Part shown: positions 25,263 through 37,771 of the stretch, in pieces
How positions within the stretch are numbered: position 1 is the first letter of the stretch
How the letters are laid out: every line of letters begins with the position of its first letter
Assembly (NCBI GenBank): GCA_916613615.1
Contig: OU744736.1
Location: forward strand, 9,993,724 to 10,057,723
Direction of reading: 5' to 3'
Length of the DNA: 64,000 nt
From: Steromphala cineraria
Taxonomy: Eukaryota > Mollusca > Gastropoda > Trochida > Trochidae
The notes under the pieces: generated by a model
What the model was told of the DNA's origin: nothing
What the model saw: the letters and a program-made list of their open reading frames with translations, nothing else
Databases searched by the model: none
Made by a program: the position numbers and the translations under genes

Positions 25263-26200
25263 ATGATCAAATATGGTTGTCGTCTTTAGTTTCCTGGAAA
25301 CATGAAAGCAAATATAAGAGGCCAACCTTGGTGCAAATGATGAACTGAGAGAAGAACTAATCCTGTGTTTATGAAATATACATGTGGAGAAATTCTTGGA
25401 GGTATGAATCTGTTGGATTTAGAAAACCTTAGATGAAAGTAGGAAAACCAAATGTAATGTAAGGCATATATAAGAATAAATGTCTTGAATGCTGAAACAC
25501 ATTCAACCATTATAAGATTCAAGCATTTAGGAACTATGATAATACTAATAGTTTGAAATTGATAGTTAATCCAAAAGAAAAGCCAATGTCAGATTCTGAA
25601 ATATTTCACAGAGTGCTTGCCAGAAACTCCAAATAACCCATGTGAGTGTTAATTTGTGTTAAAGACATGACATAGAATATTTCTTGTAGAAACATGTAGT
25701 TAATGATGGCCTTTTCTACATTTTGATACAAATAAATTAAGGATTTTGTGTTTTTATCATTATTTATATATTTAAGTCAAAGCATTAGAACTTCTAGTTG
25801 TTGTAATGTTTTGTGTCTTGAGAGTCAGTGTTTTAATAAATCTGATGAATTTGTAGTTACTAAAAATGTGTGAATAGAATCGAAGAAAATAGGTACTATT
25901 AAATCATGTCACATAGACTAACTAGATTTTAGTGAATGAAAGTGAGGACTCTCTCCCTCCAACATGATGGCAACCAAGACTAAAGAACCCATTCTATCAG
26001 ATGGTGATACACTTATGATTGTAAATACAATTGATACACCTACAGATTGTAAATACAATCATTTGATAAATGATGAAGTGCTATGAGATTTATTTACAAG
26101 GAACTCTGTGTGTTCTTTAAGTTTATTATGGAACAGTACAGATGTGATAGTGTTGTTTTGTTAACTAGGTTTACTATCAATAAAATTGTATAAACTTGTC
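25263..26200 (+). other. PDHX 3' UTR with candidate polyadenylation signals
   Basis: AATAAA occurs at 25731-25736, 25835-25840 and 26179-26184. The last is followed by GT-rich sequence and is the most convincing end. No other gene is present in this stretch. Confidence 0.5.
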
Positions 26201-26642
26201 TTAATGTTTTGGTACTTTATGCACATATTGCACATATTTAGGAGATAAACCTAGTGTATACTGGATTGATAGGGAGTAAATTTTAAATTGAAACCGAACG
26301 CTCAGCGTTTATCTCCATTCTACCATGAGAATATTAATCGTGAACTCTTTTCATAAGCGAATTGCACTTTGTAAAATGTCCTCACTTCCGGCAACAAAAA
26401 TGAACTCGTCTGTGCCAGGGGATTTGCTCCTTGTTATTTGAAATAAATTTAACCGTGACCAAAGGTAAAATCTATTATTGCGTGTCCTTCAAGTATATTT
26501 CTCACTTTCTTCAACACAGCTATTAACATCGTACCTTTTAAAACATGCGATTCAATTAATTGTTTACAATATAGACTGAGACATCTCTATTAAACAAATA
26601 GATGATTCTAACAGAAAACCACTATGACGTTGTCAAGGATTA

Positions 26643-26674
26643 TGACGTCATAAGCGCCCTCAAAAATGACGTCA
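26643..26674. promoter_or_regulatory. Two full CRE-type palindromes TGACGTCA
   Basis: TGACGTCA is present at 26643-26650 and 26667-26674, 24 bp apart. This is the consensus site for CREB/ATF bZIP factors. There is no promoter or gene start nearby, so regulatory use is unproven. Confidence 0.35.
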
Positions 26675-26675
26675 C

Positions 26676-26787
26676 AGCCTTGCGTTCAGTAACACGTTGT
26701 TTGCGGCGGGTATCCTTCTTTTAACATTGAGTGTTCGCGAGCGCTCGCGAACATTCCGGGAAATTTCGTGTTACTGAACGCAAGGCT
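26676..26787. repeat. 112-bp fold-back element with CG-rich central palindrome
   Basis: Perfect 21-bp arms (26676-26696 and 26767-26787) start AGCCTTGCGTTCAGTAAC. Between them, 26732-26753 is a perfect 22-bp palindrome with TCGCGAGCGCTCGCGA at its centre. It is strikingly CpG-rich against the AT-rich surroundings. Confidence 0.75.
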
Positions 26788-27113
26788 TTATTCTTGCCGT
26801 AATCAAAGGAAGCCCGCTGCATGTGGCGCTGATTGACCACTTAAACTTCTTATTTTAAATAAAATACTTAATCTGCCTCACACAATTTGGTCATTCCCCG
26901 TAAACACACGAAAATAAAACATTTTTAAATAACTTTTTAAAAGATTTAATCTCAGTAAACAGCAGAATACCAGCTCTGAAATTGCCAGTCGACTGTATCA
27001 ATGCGCGGTGAAGCGGCCTCAAAATCAGAGGACGTTCAATCCAAAATTGATCACGTTTGATTTTCCAGGAGAACCAATCAGAATCTAGTATTCATCACAT
27101 TCATGGTAGAATG

Positions 27114-28763
27114 ACCAATGCAGAGGTCTTTAGATGAAAAGAATGTGATAAGTTTTCATGCACTCAATTTTAATAAGGAAACAACAGACACCCATCCAGA
27201 ATAACGAACAATTTTGTATATGGAAAATGTCTTGATTTATGAGAAGTTAAGTACAAGGAGGGGAAAAAATAATATTCGACTTGATCTGTCATTTGGTACA
27301 TACATGTTTTGAGTTGAATAACTTGGCAGTTGAATTGACAAAAATTTGAAGGCTTAATACAATTCAGTATTCAATGATTCATGAGGTGAAGGATTTAAAT
27401 CATACGAAACGCTTGAAAAATTTGACAGTTAAGAACAACTGATTAACAAGTTGATTATGGTTTTGGTTATAAAGATAAAATGTAATTGGGTATTCTACTA
27501 TCCTTTGCAACTGCCAAAATTTTCTACAACTTTTATACCAAGGTATTAAGAGGCATTGCATTATATCTCATGAAATGCTTCAAGCAAAACTTTCTGAAAA
27601 CTGTTTAAATTCCTTTGAACATATTCTCAGTTCACTGGCAAAATTTTCCTATGGCATAGTCTTTCATTAAAGTCGGAACAATTCACGTATGTATTATAAT
27701 CGGTTAAAACTAAAACATTAAAAAAATTTCCAAGATGAAGTTGTATTTTGAAAATAATTTTGCCAATGGTCATTGTATGACACTGCGAAAACCAGAATGT
27801 TGAGAATACGCAATTCTTGAAAATTTAAAGAAGCAGCTGTAAAATATCCAAGTCGATTTGCTTTTGTGTCCGTTTTAATAGTTTGTTTTTTAATATTTTT
27901 AACATAGGAACGGAATGATTCATTTAAAATTTCACATTTACGGTAGATGAATTTCATCGTGTTAATAACAAAGAAATGTTTCGAAATATTACATAACAAT
28001 TTCTATTCCATAATCTATTATTTCAAAATTGTATGTTCATAAAAATTACGTTTGGTTTGTAACTGAAAATACCGGGAGTTCTTCAAACGTTTAACGGTAA
28101 GAGTAGTTAACTGAACAATTGTTCTCAATTAGATTTGTTTAGTAATTTACTAAGAGTCCTATCAACGCTTGGACTCGGAGGGGAAGTAAAATTGCTTTCG
28201 ACGATAGGGAGAATACATGTAATTAAAGAGGATTTTATTTCGAATTATTCTTGATAAAAATACACGAACAGAGGAACCAATTGATTTCGTCGAAATAACT
28301 TTTAGAATAGTCAGTGACAAGGCCTTTTTAACATTTGTGCAGTCGTTACCAAAGTTCTTTTAACCGCCAAGAGAAGTTCAAATTTGTTGAACGTATCGGA
28401 TCCACAGCTGGAAGTGCGCTTGAGAAATTTCCCTAAAAGTTTACTTCGACTATTTGGTCAGATACGATCTTTCAAACAATTAACTATATTTCATTTCACG
28501 GTGGAAACGTTACATTCTCCATTCACCTTTGATCTGAGGTGTTTGAGACTATTAACTTAACAGTACAAATAACAGGTGAGAAACCCTTTGATGTAGATCC
28601 GATTGTCAGTTCCTCATTATTTACCGGACATGAAATATGTGGACTGTTTTGATGAATGGTAACATGGATTCTTGAACTAGATTTCGAATCCCTCCAAGCA
28701 CCACAGTAGTTAGATGTAAGTTATTGCAAGTGCATGGTTCGCTTTCTGTGCTAAGTGAACTAA
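27114..28763. other. Intergenic AT-rich sequence, no gene recognised
   Basis: Open frames are short (93 codons at most) and lack family features. No clear repeats were seen. Confidence 0.5.
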
Positions 28764-29384
28764 TGCCCCTATTTCACTACGAGAGGAATTCTCACGAATC
28801 GCCACGAATAGGTGATTGTAAAAATTCGTGAATATTCTTGAATATTCGGCAACATTTGTGAACTGTACGAAACGTTTACGAAAATTCGTAGCTATTTATG
28901 CCAAAACACTACGAAACCAATACGAATTGCTTACGAATTATGTACGAATTGTACGATATAACTACGAAACAACTACGAATATACTACGAATTTTCACGAA
29001 TATGAGAAGATTTCACAAATGATGTAGGAATAGATTACGATAATTCGTGACTGTTTCGTAGATGATTCGTAAATAATTCGGGGAGAGAACATAAAAAATA
29101 TCAACAACGAATTTCCAAGAATTTGTTACGAATGAGCCGAATTAATTACGAATAGTTTACGAGACGACTACGATAACAAAATTCGTAGTTGATTCGGGAA
29201 AATCTTTTGACAAACAAAATTTTTTTCACGAATGCCACGAATTGTAAGAATATTTCCGAATCAATCACGAATTCATTACGAATCACAAGAATAAATCACG
29301 AATTGTCTACGAATGTTCACGAATGTGAAATATTTCTCTATCGTGGCGATTCGTGAGAATTCCTCTCGTAGTGAAATAGGGGCA
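28764..29384. mobile_element. 621-bp MITE packed with ACGAAT/ATTCGT motifs
   Basis: Perfect 44-bp terminal inverted repeats begin TGCCCCTATTTCACTACGAG at 28764 and end at 29384. The element is flanked by TAA on both sides (28761-28763 and 29385-29387), a 3-bp target-site duplication like that of PIF/Harbinger-type elements. The interior carries about 18 copies of ACGAAT and about six of ATTCGT, plus near-variants, at irregular spacing. It encodes no protein of note. The perfect ends suggest recent mobilisation by a transposase elsewhere in the genome. Confidence 0.85.
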
Positions 29385-29387
29385 TAA

Positions 29388-30086
29388 ACCTATCGAGGAC
29401 TGTTTTTAAATTGCTTACATGGATGCTCTGCCTAGATTTTCGATAATCTCTTAGCAGCAAATATTTGCCAAAAATACCATTGTAAGTTTATGTCGATGTA
29501 AGGTTGTTGTCTATGACGTGTGAAAGTACAATGTCTTGTGCCTTGCTTCTGTTTTTTAAAATTAAAAGCACGTTTGAATGAAAATGAATAAACTTAAAGA
29601 AGACAAGAGAAAATCTATGGATGAACAACTAATTTATTTGACAGTAGAGACGTTTCGGTATAAATCCTCATAACGTTTTCAAGCATATCATAAAGCACAT
29701 AACGGTATATACATATATACATAAGGATATATACTAGACTATACAAGACCTGTAGTTGATGAAATCCAATAGCGATTGACATCTGCAGCGTTTGGCATAG
29801 TATCAAATCCATGATTCTGCATCTTCTTTGTTTTGTGTACGAGACCGTATTCACTTCCTCAACCGTCAGTTAACTTGATTCTTAGTTATCAATAACACTC
29901 TATCGTGTTTATCTAGAGCTGACAACTGTCAAACTATAAGACAAAGAAAATATAGTAAGCCATAAACATCTTGGTATCATTCACCAAATAAGTTTCTCTG
30001 AGATTCCGGAAAGCTTGCTCTTCTTATCACAATTTGGATATATTCAGGTAATATAGAATATTTGATGACTTGTCTGTTTCCAGTTT
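29388..30086. other. Intergenic spacer, nothing recognised
   Basis: AT-rich sequence with no repeat or coding signal that I can support. Confidence 0.5.
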
Positions 30087-32430
30087 TTAGCTCACCTTTA
30101 CAAAGTAAATGTGAGCTTATGTCATGGCGCTTCGTCCGTCCGTCTGTCTGTCCGTCTGTCCGTAAACTTTCACGAAAAAGACTACTCCTCCTGAACGAAT
30201 TCAGATATCATTCTGAAATTGTAGTATATTATACCCATGGTGATTCCCCACAGAAAGGTAGACGTTTCAGTTTTGAGAATCCAAGATGGCCGCCACGACA
30301 GCCATATTGAATTTTCAATTAGATTTCATGAAAAAGACTACTCCTTCTAAATGAATACAGATATCATTCTGAAATTGTAGTATGTTATACCCATGGTGAT
30401 TCCTCACAGAAAGGTAGACGTTTCAGTTTTGAGAATCCAAGATGGCCGCTATGACAGCCATATTGAATTTTCAATTAGATTTCATGAAAAAGACTACTCC
30501 TTCTAAACGAATACAGATATCATTCTGAAATTGTAGTATGTTATACCCATGGTGATTCCTCACAGAAAGGTAGACGTTTCAGTTTTGAGAATCCAAGATG
30601 GCCGCCATGACAGCCATATTGAATTTTCAATTAGATTTCATGAAAAAGACTACTCCTTCTAAACGAATACAGATATCATTCTGAAATTGTAGTATGTTAT
30701 ACCCATGGTGATTCCTCACAGAAAGGTAGACGTTTCAGTTTTGAGAATCCAAGATGGCCGCCATGACAGCCATTTTGAATTTTCAATTAGATTTCATGAA
30801 AAAGACTACTCCTTCTAAACGAATCCAGATATCATTCTGAAATTGTAGTATGTTATACCTATGGTGATTCCGCACAGAAAGGTAGACGTTAAAATTTTTG
30901 AGAATACAATATGGCCGCCATGGCAGCCATATTGAATTTTCAATTAGATTTCATGACAAAGACTATTTCTCCTAAACCAATCTAGATATCATTTTTATAT
31001 TGTAGTATGTTATACCTTTAGTGATTCCGCACAGAAAGGTAGAAGTTTCAGTTTTGAGAATCCAAGATGGTCGCAATAGCAGCGATATTGACTTTTCAGC
31101 TGCAGATGACACATCATTATTATTAAATTTTAAGCTTTCATCAAGTGATGATCACTGACACCATATAAATTCTCTAATTTGAACTTACTAATCATAATAT
31201 TATCTTAAATATGGAATATTTAAGATTGTCATGCAAGTTGTTCTATATTTTTAAGTGTTTCTAAAAAAAATTAAGATTAAAGACAAACATAATTGATTAA
31301 TTTGTTTAAAATCTTTATGGCAACTAGCTGCAAAAACCAAATCACATTAAACATGTTAAATTTTAAACAATGGTATCTCCCTTATATTCCTTTAAATACC
31401 ACACATAAGGGGTCAACCAGAGTTCAGATATTCCACTATGCTGTCTAATACACATCCCAAGGCAGGTAGCTAGCATCACAGTGTCAGCTGCTAGTCTGTT
31501 GCATAATCAACCTGACCCAATTGATATGGTAGAGCATTATGCTATATGGCCATGGCCCATGTGTATGCAATAAAAGTTGTGGACTTGTATTCTCATGACA
31601 GTGATATGTTCTTTCTAAGAATAACAACTTACACAAAACTTGTCTACAATAAGCTTTGTGTTTAGCAATCTACATGATAAGTTGATGTGGAATAAATATG
31701 CAGATGAAAATCAAAAAGGGTTTAGTAAGAAAAGTAAGGAAATTTGATTTGTCATATCTCTCTGTTGATTTGACAATGCAAAAATGTTGACCATTATAGT
31801 ACTGTATGAGTGTCAAATAAATTGATACTTTAATGAAAGACATCTCATGGTCACTTGACATGTAAATATTATGTGAACAAAATAAACGTGTCTTATGCAT
31901 TGCTGTGTTTATGACTTTCCTCTCAATCAGTCATTCATTTTCCTTGAAAAATCTGTACTTTTGGGATTCTTAATATCCCATGCAGCATAACCATCAGTGA
32001 AATAATCTTGAAATCATATTAATGATTCACTACAAAACAAATGTAAGTGGCCACCATCCTGTAAGTAATGAATGACATTTAAATGGATACACCTAAACCA
32101 ATCAAGATATCATAATGAAATTAATACGGATGCCCACATAAAAGTAGCATTTTGAAGATTAAAAAGTACAAGATGGTCACCAATTCAGCCATAGATATAC
32201 AAAAAAGTTATACAAAAACCTACTGCTTGTTAACTTAACATGATTATATCATTCGTGTATTAATGTTTGTTCAAGCTCTAGTCGTTTCCAAAAGAAGACT
32301 AGTATTTTAAAAGATAAAAAAATCATGATGGCAGCCTTTATCAATTATATAAAAGATGGTTAAATGTATAATTAAACCATTTTACCACATCATTCATTTT
32401 AAGGTGAGCTTCTGTACCCTCGGTACTTTT
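30087..32430. mobile_element. Pearl-like element with 156-bp tandem core
   Basis: The left end reads AGCTCACCTTTACAAAGT, followed by a CCGTCCGTCTGTCTGTCCG microsatellite (about 30136-30165). Five to six head-to-tail copies of a 156-bp unit follow; the AAAAAGACTA landmarks at 30331, 30487, 30643 and 30799 are exactly 156 bp apart, and the next copy is 157 bp on. Each unit contains CAAGATGGCCGCC and GAAAGGTAGACG. The complement of the left end, AAGGTGAGCT, is at about 32401, suggesting the right terminus. Inner copies are nearly identical and the last is degenerate. There is no open frame for a transposase or helicase. Terminal repeat, microsatellite and tandem core match the described bivalve pearl family. 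Confidence 0.7.
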
Positions 32431-32794
32431 ATTCATTTTACAACCAAGAAATCAAAGTCTAGCCGTTTTTTTAATACGTGCCTTTATATATATCAAAACA
32501 ATATCCGATCATATCTTTAGAAACTATTAACTATGTCGGTTAACTTTAAAAAAATGCAGCATTCCATCCAAGTTTATATTTTGCTAAAGATCCTTTACCT
32601 TCCATCTACGATCCTCACGCAAGTATTAACAACATTTAAAATGCATATCGCACCTGCAGGTAATGGTGCAGCCATGCGCAGCAGATAAATAAATACTATC
32701 GGTGTATACGATTCTTAGTAACTTAAAGACAGCACCTTTAGAAAAGTAAGTGTAGATTTGGTTTTACCTAAATTACACATTTTATCGAGGTTCA

Positions 32795-32990
32795 TTTTTA
32801 GCTCATCTGGCCTGAAAGCTCCGATGGACTTAGGCATGGCATTGTGTCCGGCGTCCGTCCGTAAACTTTGCTCACTTTCGACTCCAGAACCAAAAAGGCC
32901 TAGAAAGCTGCAACTTTGTGTACAGACTCATTGACAAGGGAGGATTATTAATTATAGTTTTGTCGGCCCTGTGGCCCCTATTAAGAATTT
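32795..32990. mobile_element. Truncated AGCTCAYCT-type element end
   Basis: TTTTTAGCTCATCTGGCC followed by a CGTCCGTCCGTAAACTTT block resembles the left end of the element at 30087, but there is no tandem core. It is probably a 5' fragment of a related repeat family that is common in molluscs. Confidence 0.45.
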
Positions 32991-33148
32991 TATTTAAGCG
33001 CCTGTGATTTCGTCAATTCGTTGGTTCATATAACTATTTATGAGTACCGATGTACATGGAAACATGACTGGAAAACTAAGGGATATTTCAAATTGAAAAA
33101 ATGATAAGAATAAGTCATCCAATTCAAATATTCTCTGTTTTCTCCAGT

Positions 33149-34086
33149 AGGGGAGACCGGGGCAGGCACGGCCCCGGGGCATGTTCGTCTTTTCGCTGTA
33201 ATTTTTTTCCGGGGCCACTTTATATCCGATTGGTAATTCCTAACAGACAACATGACCTTACTCTCACACTGACTTTAAAATGGTTACAGTCCAACATGTC
33301 CTTTACAAACTGTTGAAGAAAACCCGTTTTTCATCTAGTTGAGTAAAATATTTGACTTCAGTTTACTATGCTTTTGACAAATGTTGACTGCGTTTAGGAA
33401 TATGTTCTTAAGTGAGCATAAACGAATATGCCAAGACGTATATGTAACGAACAAGTTATTTTGTTATTAGGGCTGTGTATTTTCGCAGCATATAAAAAAT
33501 AACAAACGTGGTGTGTGGGGTACGTTCGGTCATTACAGGCGAGGCACATTCGGCAGTGAGGACGAGTCACCAAAAATTAAGGTCGTCCTCGAAATCAGTT
33601 TCTACAGGTCCTCCTCCTCAAAAAGACCCTTTTGAAGGTCCTTGAAAACTTGGCTCCTCTAATTGGAAATAAATCGGAGTTCTTTTCGTAATAGAAAGTT
33701 AACTGATTCTACATCATTGTAAAATATATCTTTGTGAAGTAATGTAGTATTTTTTCTGTCCCAAATATCGAATACTATGAATAGCATCTTATCTCTCTTT
33801 AATTCTTGTAGCCTGAACATGAACTAAATGTTCCCAACGATGAACGAACATGCCCCTGAGGGAAACCGAACTTACCCCGATGCGGGGCATGTTCGTCTTT
33901 TCAACTCGTCGTCTTAAACGCATAGTAATAGGCAAACTGGTTGAGTTAGGCACTTCCAACAATTATTGCAATAAAGTTAAGATATGTCTCAATATATGTA
34001 CAAACGTACACTAGTATATTGCAAGAGAACGCCTCATTATCTCTATTTTAGTGATAAGGGGCCGTGCCTGCCCCGGTCTCCCCTAC
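33149..34086. mobile_element. About 940-bp TIR element (GGGGAGACCGGGGC ends)
   Basis: The left end GGGGAGACCGGGGCAGGCAC (from about 33150) is matched by its inverted complement ending at about 34084. TA dinucleotides on both sides fit a TA target-site duplication. GGGGCATGTTCGTCTTTTC occurs near the left end and again at about 33886. No transposase frame is present, so it is non-autonomous. Confidence 0.7.
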
Positions 34087-34089
34087 ATC

Positions 34090-36185
34090 TAAAGAGGTCC
34101 ATCACAGGTGGCAGGAAGTGGTTAGTTTCACTGTATAGACATGAGGTAACGGCGCATCTGTGTTCCTATTACTTACTGTAGTCTAAACCAGAGAGGTATT
34201 CGTATAACAGGTGCGTTCACTGTAACCCAGCCATGTGTTTTCATTTGCTCGCTGGATACATTATAATGATGTTGATGCTTCATGTTATTTTGGGATGTGT
34301 AGTTTATAGCATATGATATATTGTTTAATATCATTTACAAAGGATAATTTATTCTCTAAATATGCACTTCAAAATGGTTATGATTACACCTTTGTATTTA
34401 TATCTAGATGGGTTGGAAGATTCGGATAGATATATCTATTCTGGTGAATCAATATTTGAACCACTGGCAGCATGTGTTCTAATAGCTTCAGTACGAACTA
34501 TAGGTGATTTAAATTGACAAAAAACGGAGATAGTATGATTCTTCATTTTGGCAGTTATGACTGGAAATCATTCCATTTATATTTTCAATGATCCAATCAA
34601 ATGCTGCTTAAATTGTTTTTCGATTCTTGGAAATAAGTTTTTTAAATTTGTTTCAGATTCTGTAGCAAACTTAGTAAATGTTTCTATGTTATATATTCAC
34701 ACAGATTGATTCATACTGGATTGTCATATTGGCATATAACATTAAATTTTCGGGATCGAAACATTATAAAACTCAAGAAGACAAAAATCTGTCTTCAGGA
34801 AATTCACTTTTCTAATTGTTGAAATACTACACTTTCTCTTTGTCTCAGTGTCGGTATTGGCGAAAAAAATAACTGGAAAGCAGAGAAAGTACTTTTAGGA
34901 ATTTATGGTATCGGCTAGTAAGGCCAAACCAAACTGTGAAATTATTTCCAATACAAAGATATGGTCCTAACAAGCCGCGTTGGGTCAACATCCATTTCAG
35001 AATTGGATACCAAAGTCCAAAAGTACAGTTAAAGTTTTTAAAAGTGCAACGAACGAATGGCTTCTTCTGAGGTGAATCAAATATGATCGGAAACATATTC
35101 GGTTTGAATAACTGTTCAAGATGGGGTGAGATTCGAACCCTCATCTTCAAGGAATCCCGCCAGGAGCTCGGTAGTCTGTCAGCCAGACTCTAAAATAAAA
35201 TGCAAGCCTAAGCAAGTCTATAATAAGACTTGAGAGCTAAATTTTAGTCTCCTTTTCTTTTTTTTCTCCAAATTTTAGATTTATTGAAAGAATTCATTTC
35301 AGAGTCTAATTGTTAGACTAGGAGCTCGGCAACTTTGTCTGCAGTAGAGAAATGTTCTACACACAGTTCGTTTTGGGTACAGTGCTTCACTGAGTTTCAG
35401 CGCGGTACCATCCATAGTTTGCAAGTTCCGGTCAATGCTCGCAGGTTTCACCGCAATGCATAGCCACAATAGCGCTGCGGGCTTTCTCCTGGAAATAGCA
35501 CTAGCAGCCGTAATCTAAGTGAAATACTCTTGAAAGTGGAGTTTAACTCAAATTAGCTCACCCAATCCAATCTCATCTTCAGGGCAAGGCAAATAAAAAG
35601 TGTACCTTTTCAACTGTTTGAATCGTGTCATATTTTATATTCGAGTTCGCTTAAAGGCATCATACAGTCTGGTCGTACCCAAATGTAATCGAAATTCAAA
35701 GAAAGACGTATACACCATAAACAGGTCTTGAAAGCAACAGTGGTTTACATGCATGTTAAGCATCATCACAAAGCGAGTTCCGTCATGGGTGTTCTTGATA
35801 CATCGTGCCTTTGAAACCAAGAGCTTTTGGCACAAACTTTCAAAAGACCTTCATAAATCATTTTTTTTTAAAACAACAAGTCAAGCGCTGAGTCAAAACT
35901 GTCTTTACCATGTTCAGGGGTGTTTGTGCGCATGGTAATAAGCTCAAACCCAATACATTGAATGTTGAAGATGCAACAGTATCAATGTATGAAAACGTGC
36001 ATCAACCAAAACTATGAGATTGAAGACTAGTTTCATTTTTTTCTAAATGGGATATTTGAATATCAAACATGTATATAACAAAAATAACTGAAAAGTCAAT
36101 TGTTTGTTAATGTATCCTGTATTTCGGTTAAATGCATTTGATTAAAGAAACATTCGTCTTGAATGATGATTTGGACACTGTAGGT
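34090..36185. other. Intergenic sequence without recognised gene
   Basis: The longest open frame (34845-35150, minus) has no recognisable domain. A B-box-like GGTTCGAATCTC on the minus strand (about 35125) hints at a degenerate tRNA-related repeat, but a tRNA fold could not be built. Two copies of AGGAGCTCGG lie about 160 bp apart near 35163 and 35320. Confidence 0.4.
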
Positions 36186-36186
36186 A

Positions 36187-36393
36187 TTTAAAGGGACAGA
36201 TGCACGTTTTTAGGGGGAATATAAGGTGATGTCAGGAAAATGAAAACAAATGCTTCTGATTGAAGGACAATGTATTTAAACTGAATGAATCAGTCAAATA
36301 TATAATGTAAGGTTCAGTCATGCGGTTCCTTTTTTCTTACACAAATTGAATTAAAGGTGTCCACATAATAATGGCCGCCAATGGACTTAATAC
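36187..36393 (+). mobile_element. 5' half of a GGGCAGTAGCACG-type MITE
   Basis: TTTAAAGGGACAGATGCACG, then GTGATGTCAGGAAAATGAAA and AATGGCCGCCAATG, match the left half of the full copy at 49281-49648. The right half is missing. Confidence 0.65.
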
Positions 36394-37384
36394 TAATCGT
36401 TATAGCAAAACATTTGGCCGTTGCCGTTACGTTTTGAAGACTTAATTACGTTTACCTATTAAGAGATGCCTTCGATATTATTAATGAAATTTATGATTAA
36501 ATGAAATCCGTGAAAAAATTCCAAACGGCCTTTTAAAAAAAAAACAGATCGAAGTAACAGAACAAATGTGCTTGTGCAGTCGTTGGCGTTTACTAAAGAT
36601 AACATAAACGTTTTAAAAATCAGATAATCGTGTTTTGAAAAACTGTATTTACATTATGCTGTGTTATTCTATTTTTTATTTATTTTGAAAAGGGTGATAA
36701 ATCACTCCCCCTTCAACAGCATGGACAGATCTAACCTAGAAGTTTTTAAAACAGTGTTAACGTTTTGCTGTTTTATTTTATTATATCTATTTTGAAAAGG
36801 GTAATATGTCTGTCAACAGTGTGATAACAGCACGGACAAATCTAACCTAGGATATTTGTGTATTTACCTTTAACGATATTTGTGACAATCTCACTGACAT
36901 ATCTGGAAACCTTTTTCGTAGGATGCTCAAAATAATTTTCTTTACAAATATCATATAAATTCACCAAATGTTCCATGAAGTCCTTTTTGAAAATACACTA
37001 AACTACGTATCACTTAAAATTGGATGAAAATAAATTCAGACAAGATGTATCTATCCAAATTGACCATACGTAATGATTAGGCCTATATGTTTCGTTATCT
37101 GAATATACCCAATGATTACTTGAGATTTACTTCAGGATGTCACATTTGCTCAGATCGCGAGTTTTGGAGAAACTTTGAGCATCAATCTTTAACAATATGT
37201 AACACAGTTCTCCAATACTATGCAACTGCTTGATGCAAGGATATGGCGGCGATAAAATCTGTTTGTAGTAAGCCGCTCCTCTATACATAAATACCAAACA
37301 TTTGGGTACTAAATAATTATCTGTAATAAACTGACGGGAAGCATGCAGAACATCGCTGCTTTCACTCCTGGCAAGTCGCACGTT

Positions 37385-37390
37385 TTTATT
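37385..37390 (-). promoter_or_regulatory. Candidate polyadenylation signal of the fibrinogen-related gene
   Basis: AATAAA on the minus strand, about 380 bases after the stop codon at 37772. No nearer AATAAA was noticed between the stop and this point. Confidence 0.35.
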
Positions 37391-37771
37391 CTTGTTGAGT
37401 GATGGAACGAATACATGAATCTAACAAGGGATTCCTGTGTCACCATCAATTCTTCTTAAAATGTGTGTTAGGGATTGAGAAAAACAGCTTGGATTATTTA
37501 CTTATGTTTGCGTTTTGAATGTCCAGCCATTGAAAATAGCAATTCAAAATTTCAATAAAAACAGCAAACGTGCACAGTAATGTTGCATCGTTAACATGTT
37601 GTATCGCGCATTCTGTTAATTACGTTAAGTTTTTTGTTTAGTAAAACGATTTTTTGTAAAACAATATTCTAAAAATTAAGGCGTTCAAAAACACCTGTAT
37701 CATATATACGGTTTAATTGACACTATCTTACAACAATCATACATCAAATTCTATGATGAGGGGTTATGTTG

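Larger units (their letters stand above)
26316..27113. mobile_element. Possible MITE with 13-bp terminal inverted repeats
   Basis: CATTCTACCATGA (26316-26328) is inverted at 27101-27113. The interior has no open frame of note and contains a separate nested fold-back at 26676-26787. No clear target-site duplication was seen, so the boundaries are uncertain. Confidence 0.35.

Noticed and set aside
30160..31090. Regular direct repeats resembling a CRISPR array
   Set aside because: The units are contiguous 156-bp tandem copies with no unique spacers, in an animal genome.
35105..35190. tRNA-like B box (GGTTCGAATCTC, minus strand)
   Set aside because: No acceptor stem, anticodon arm or convincing A box could be paired; at most a degenerate tRNA-derived repeat.
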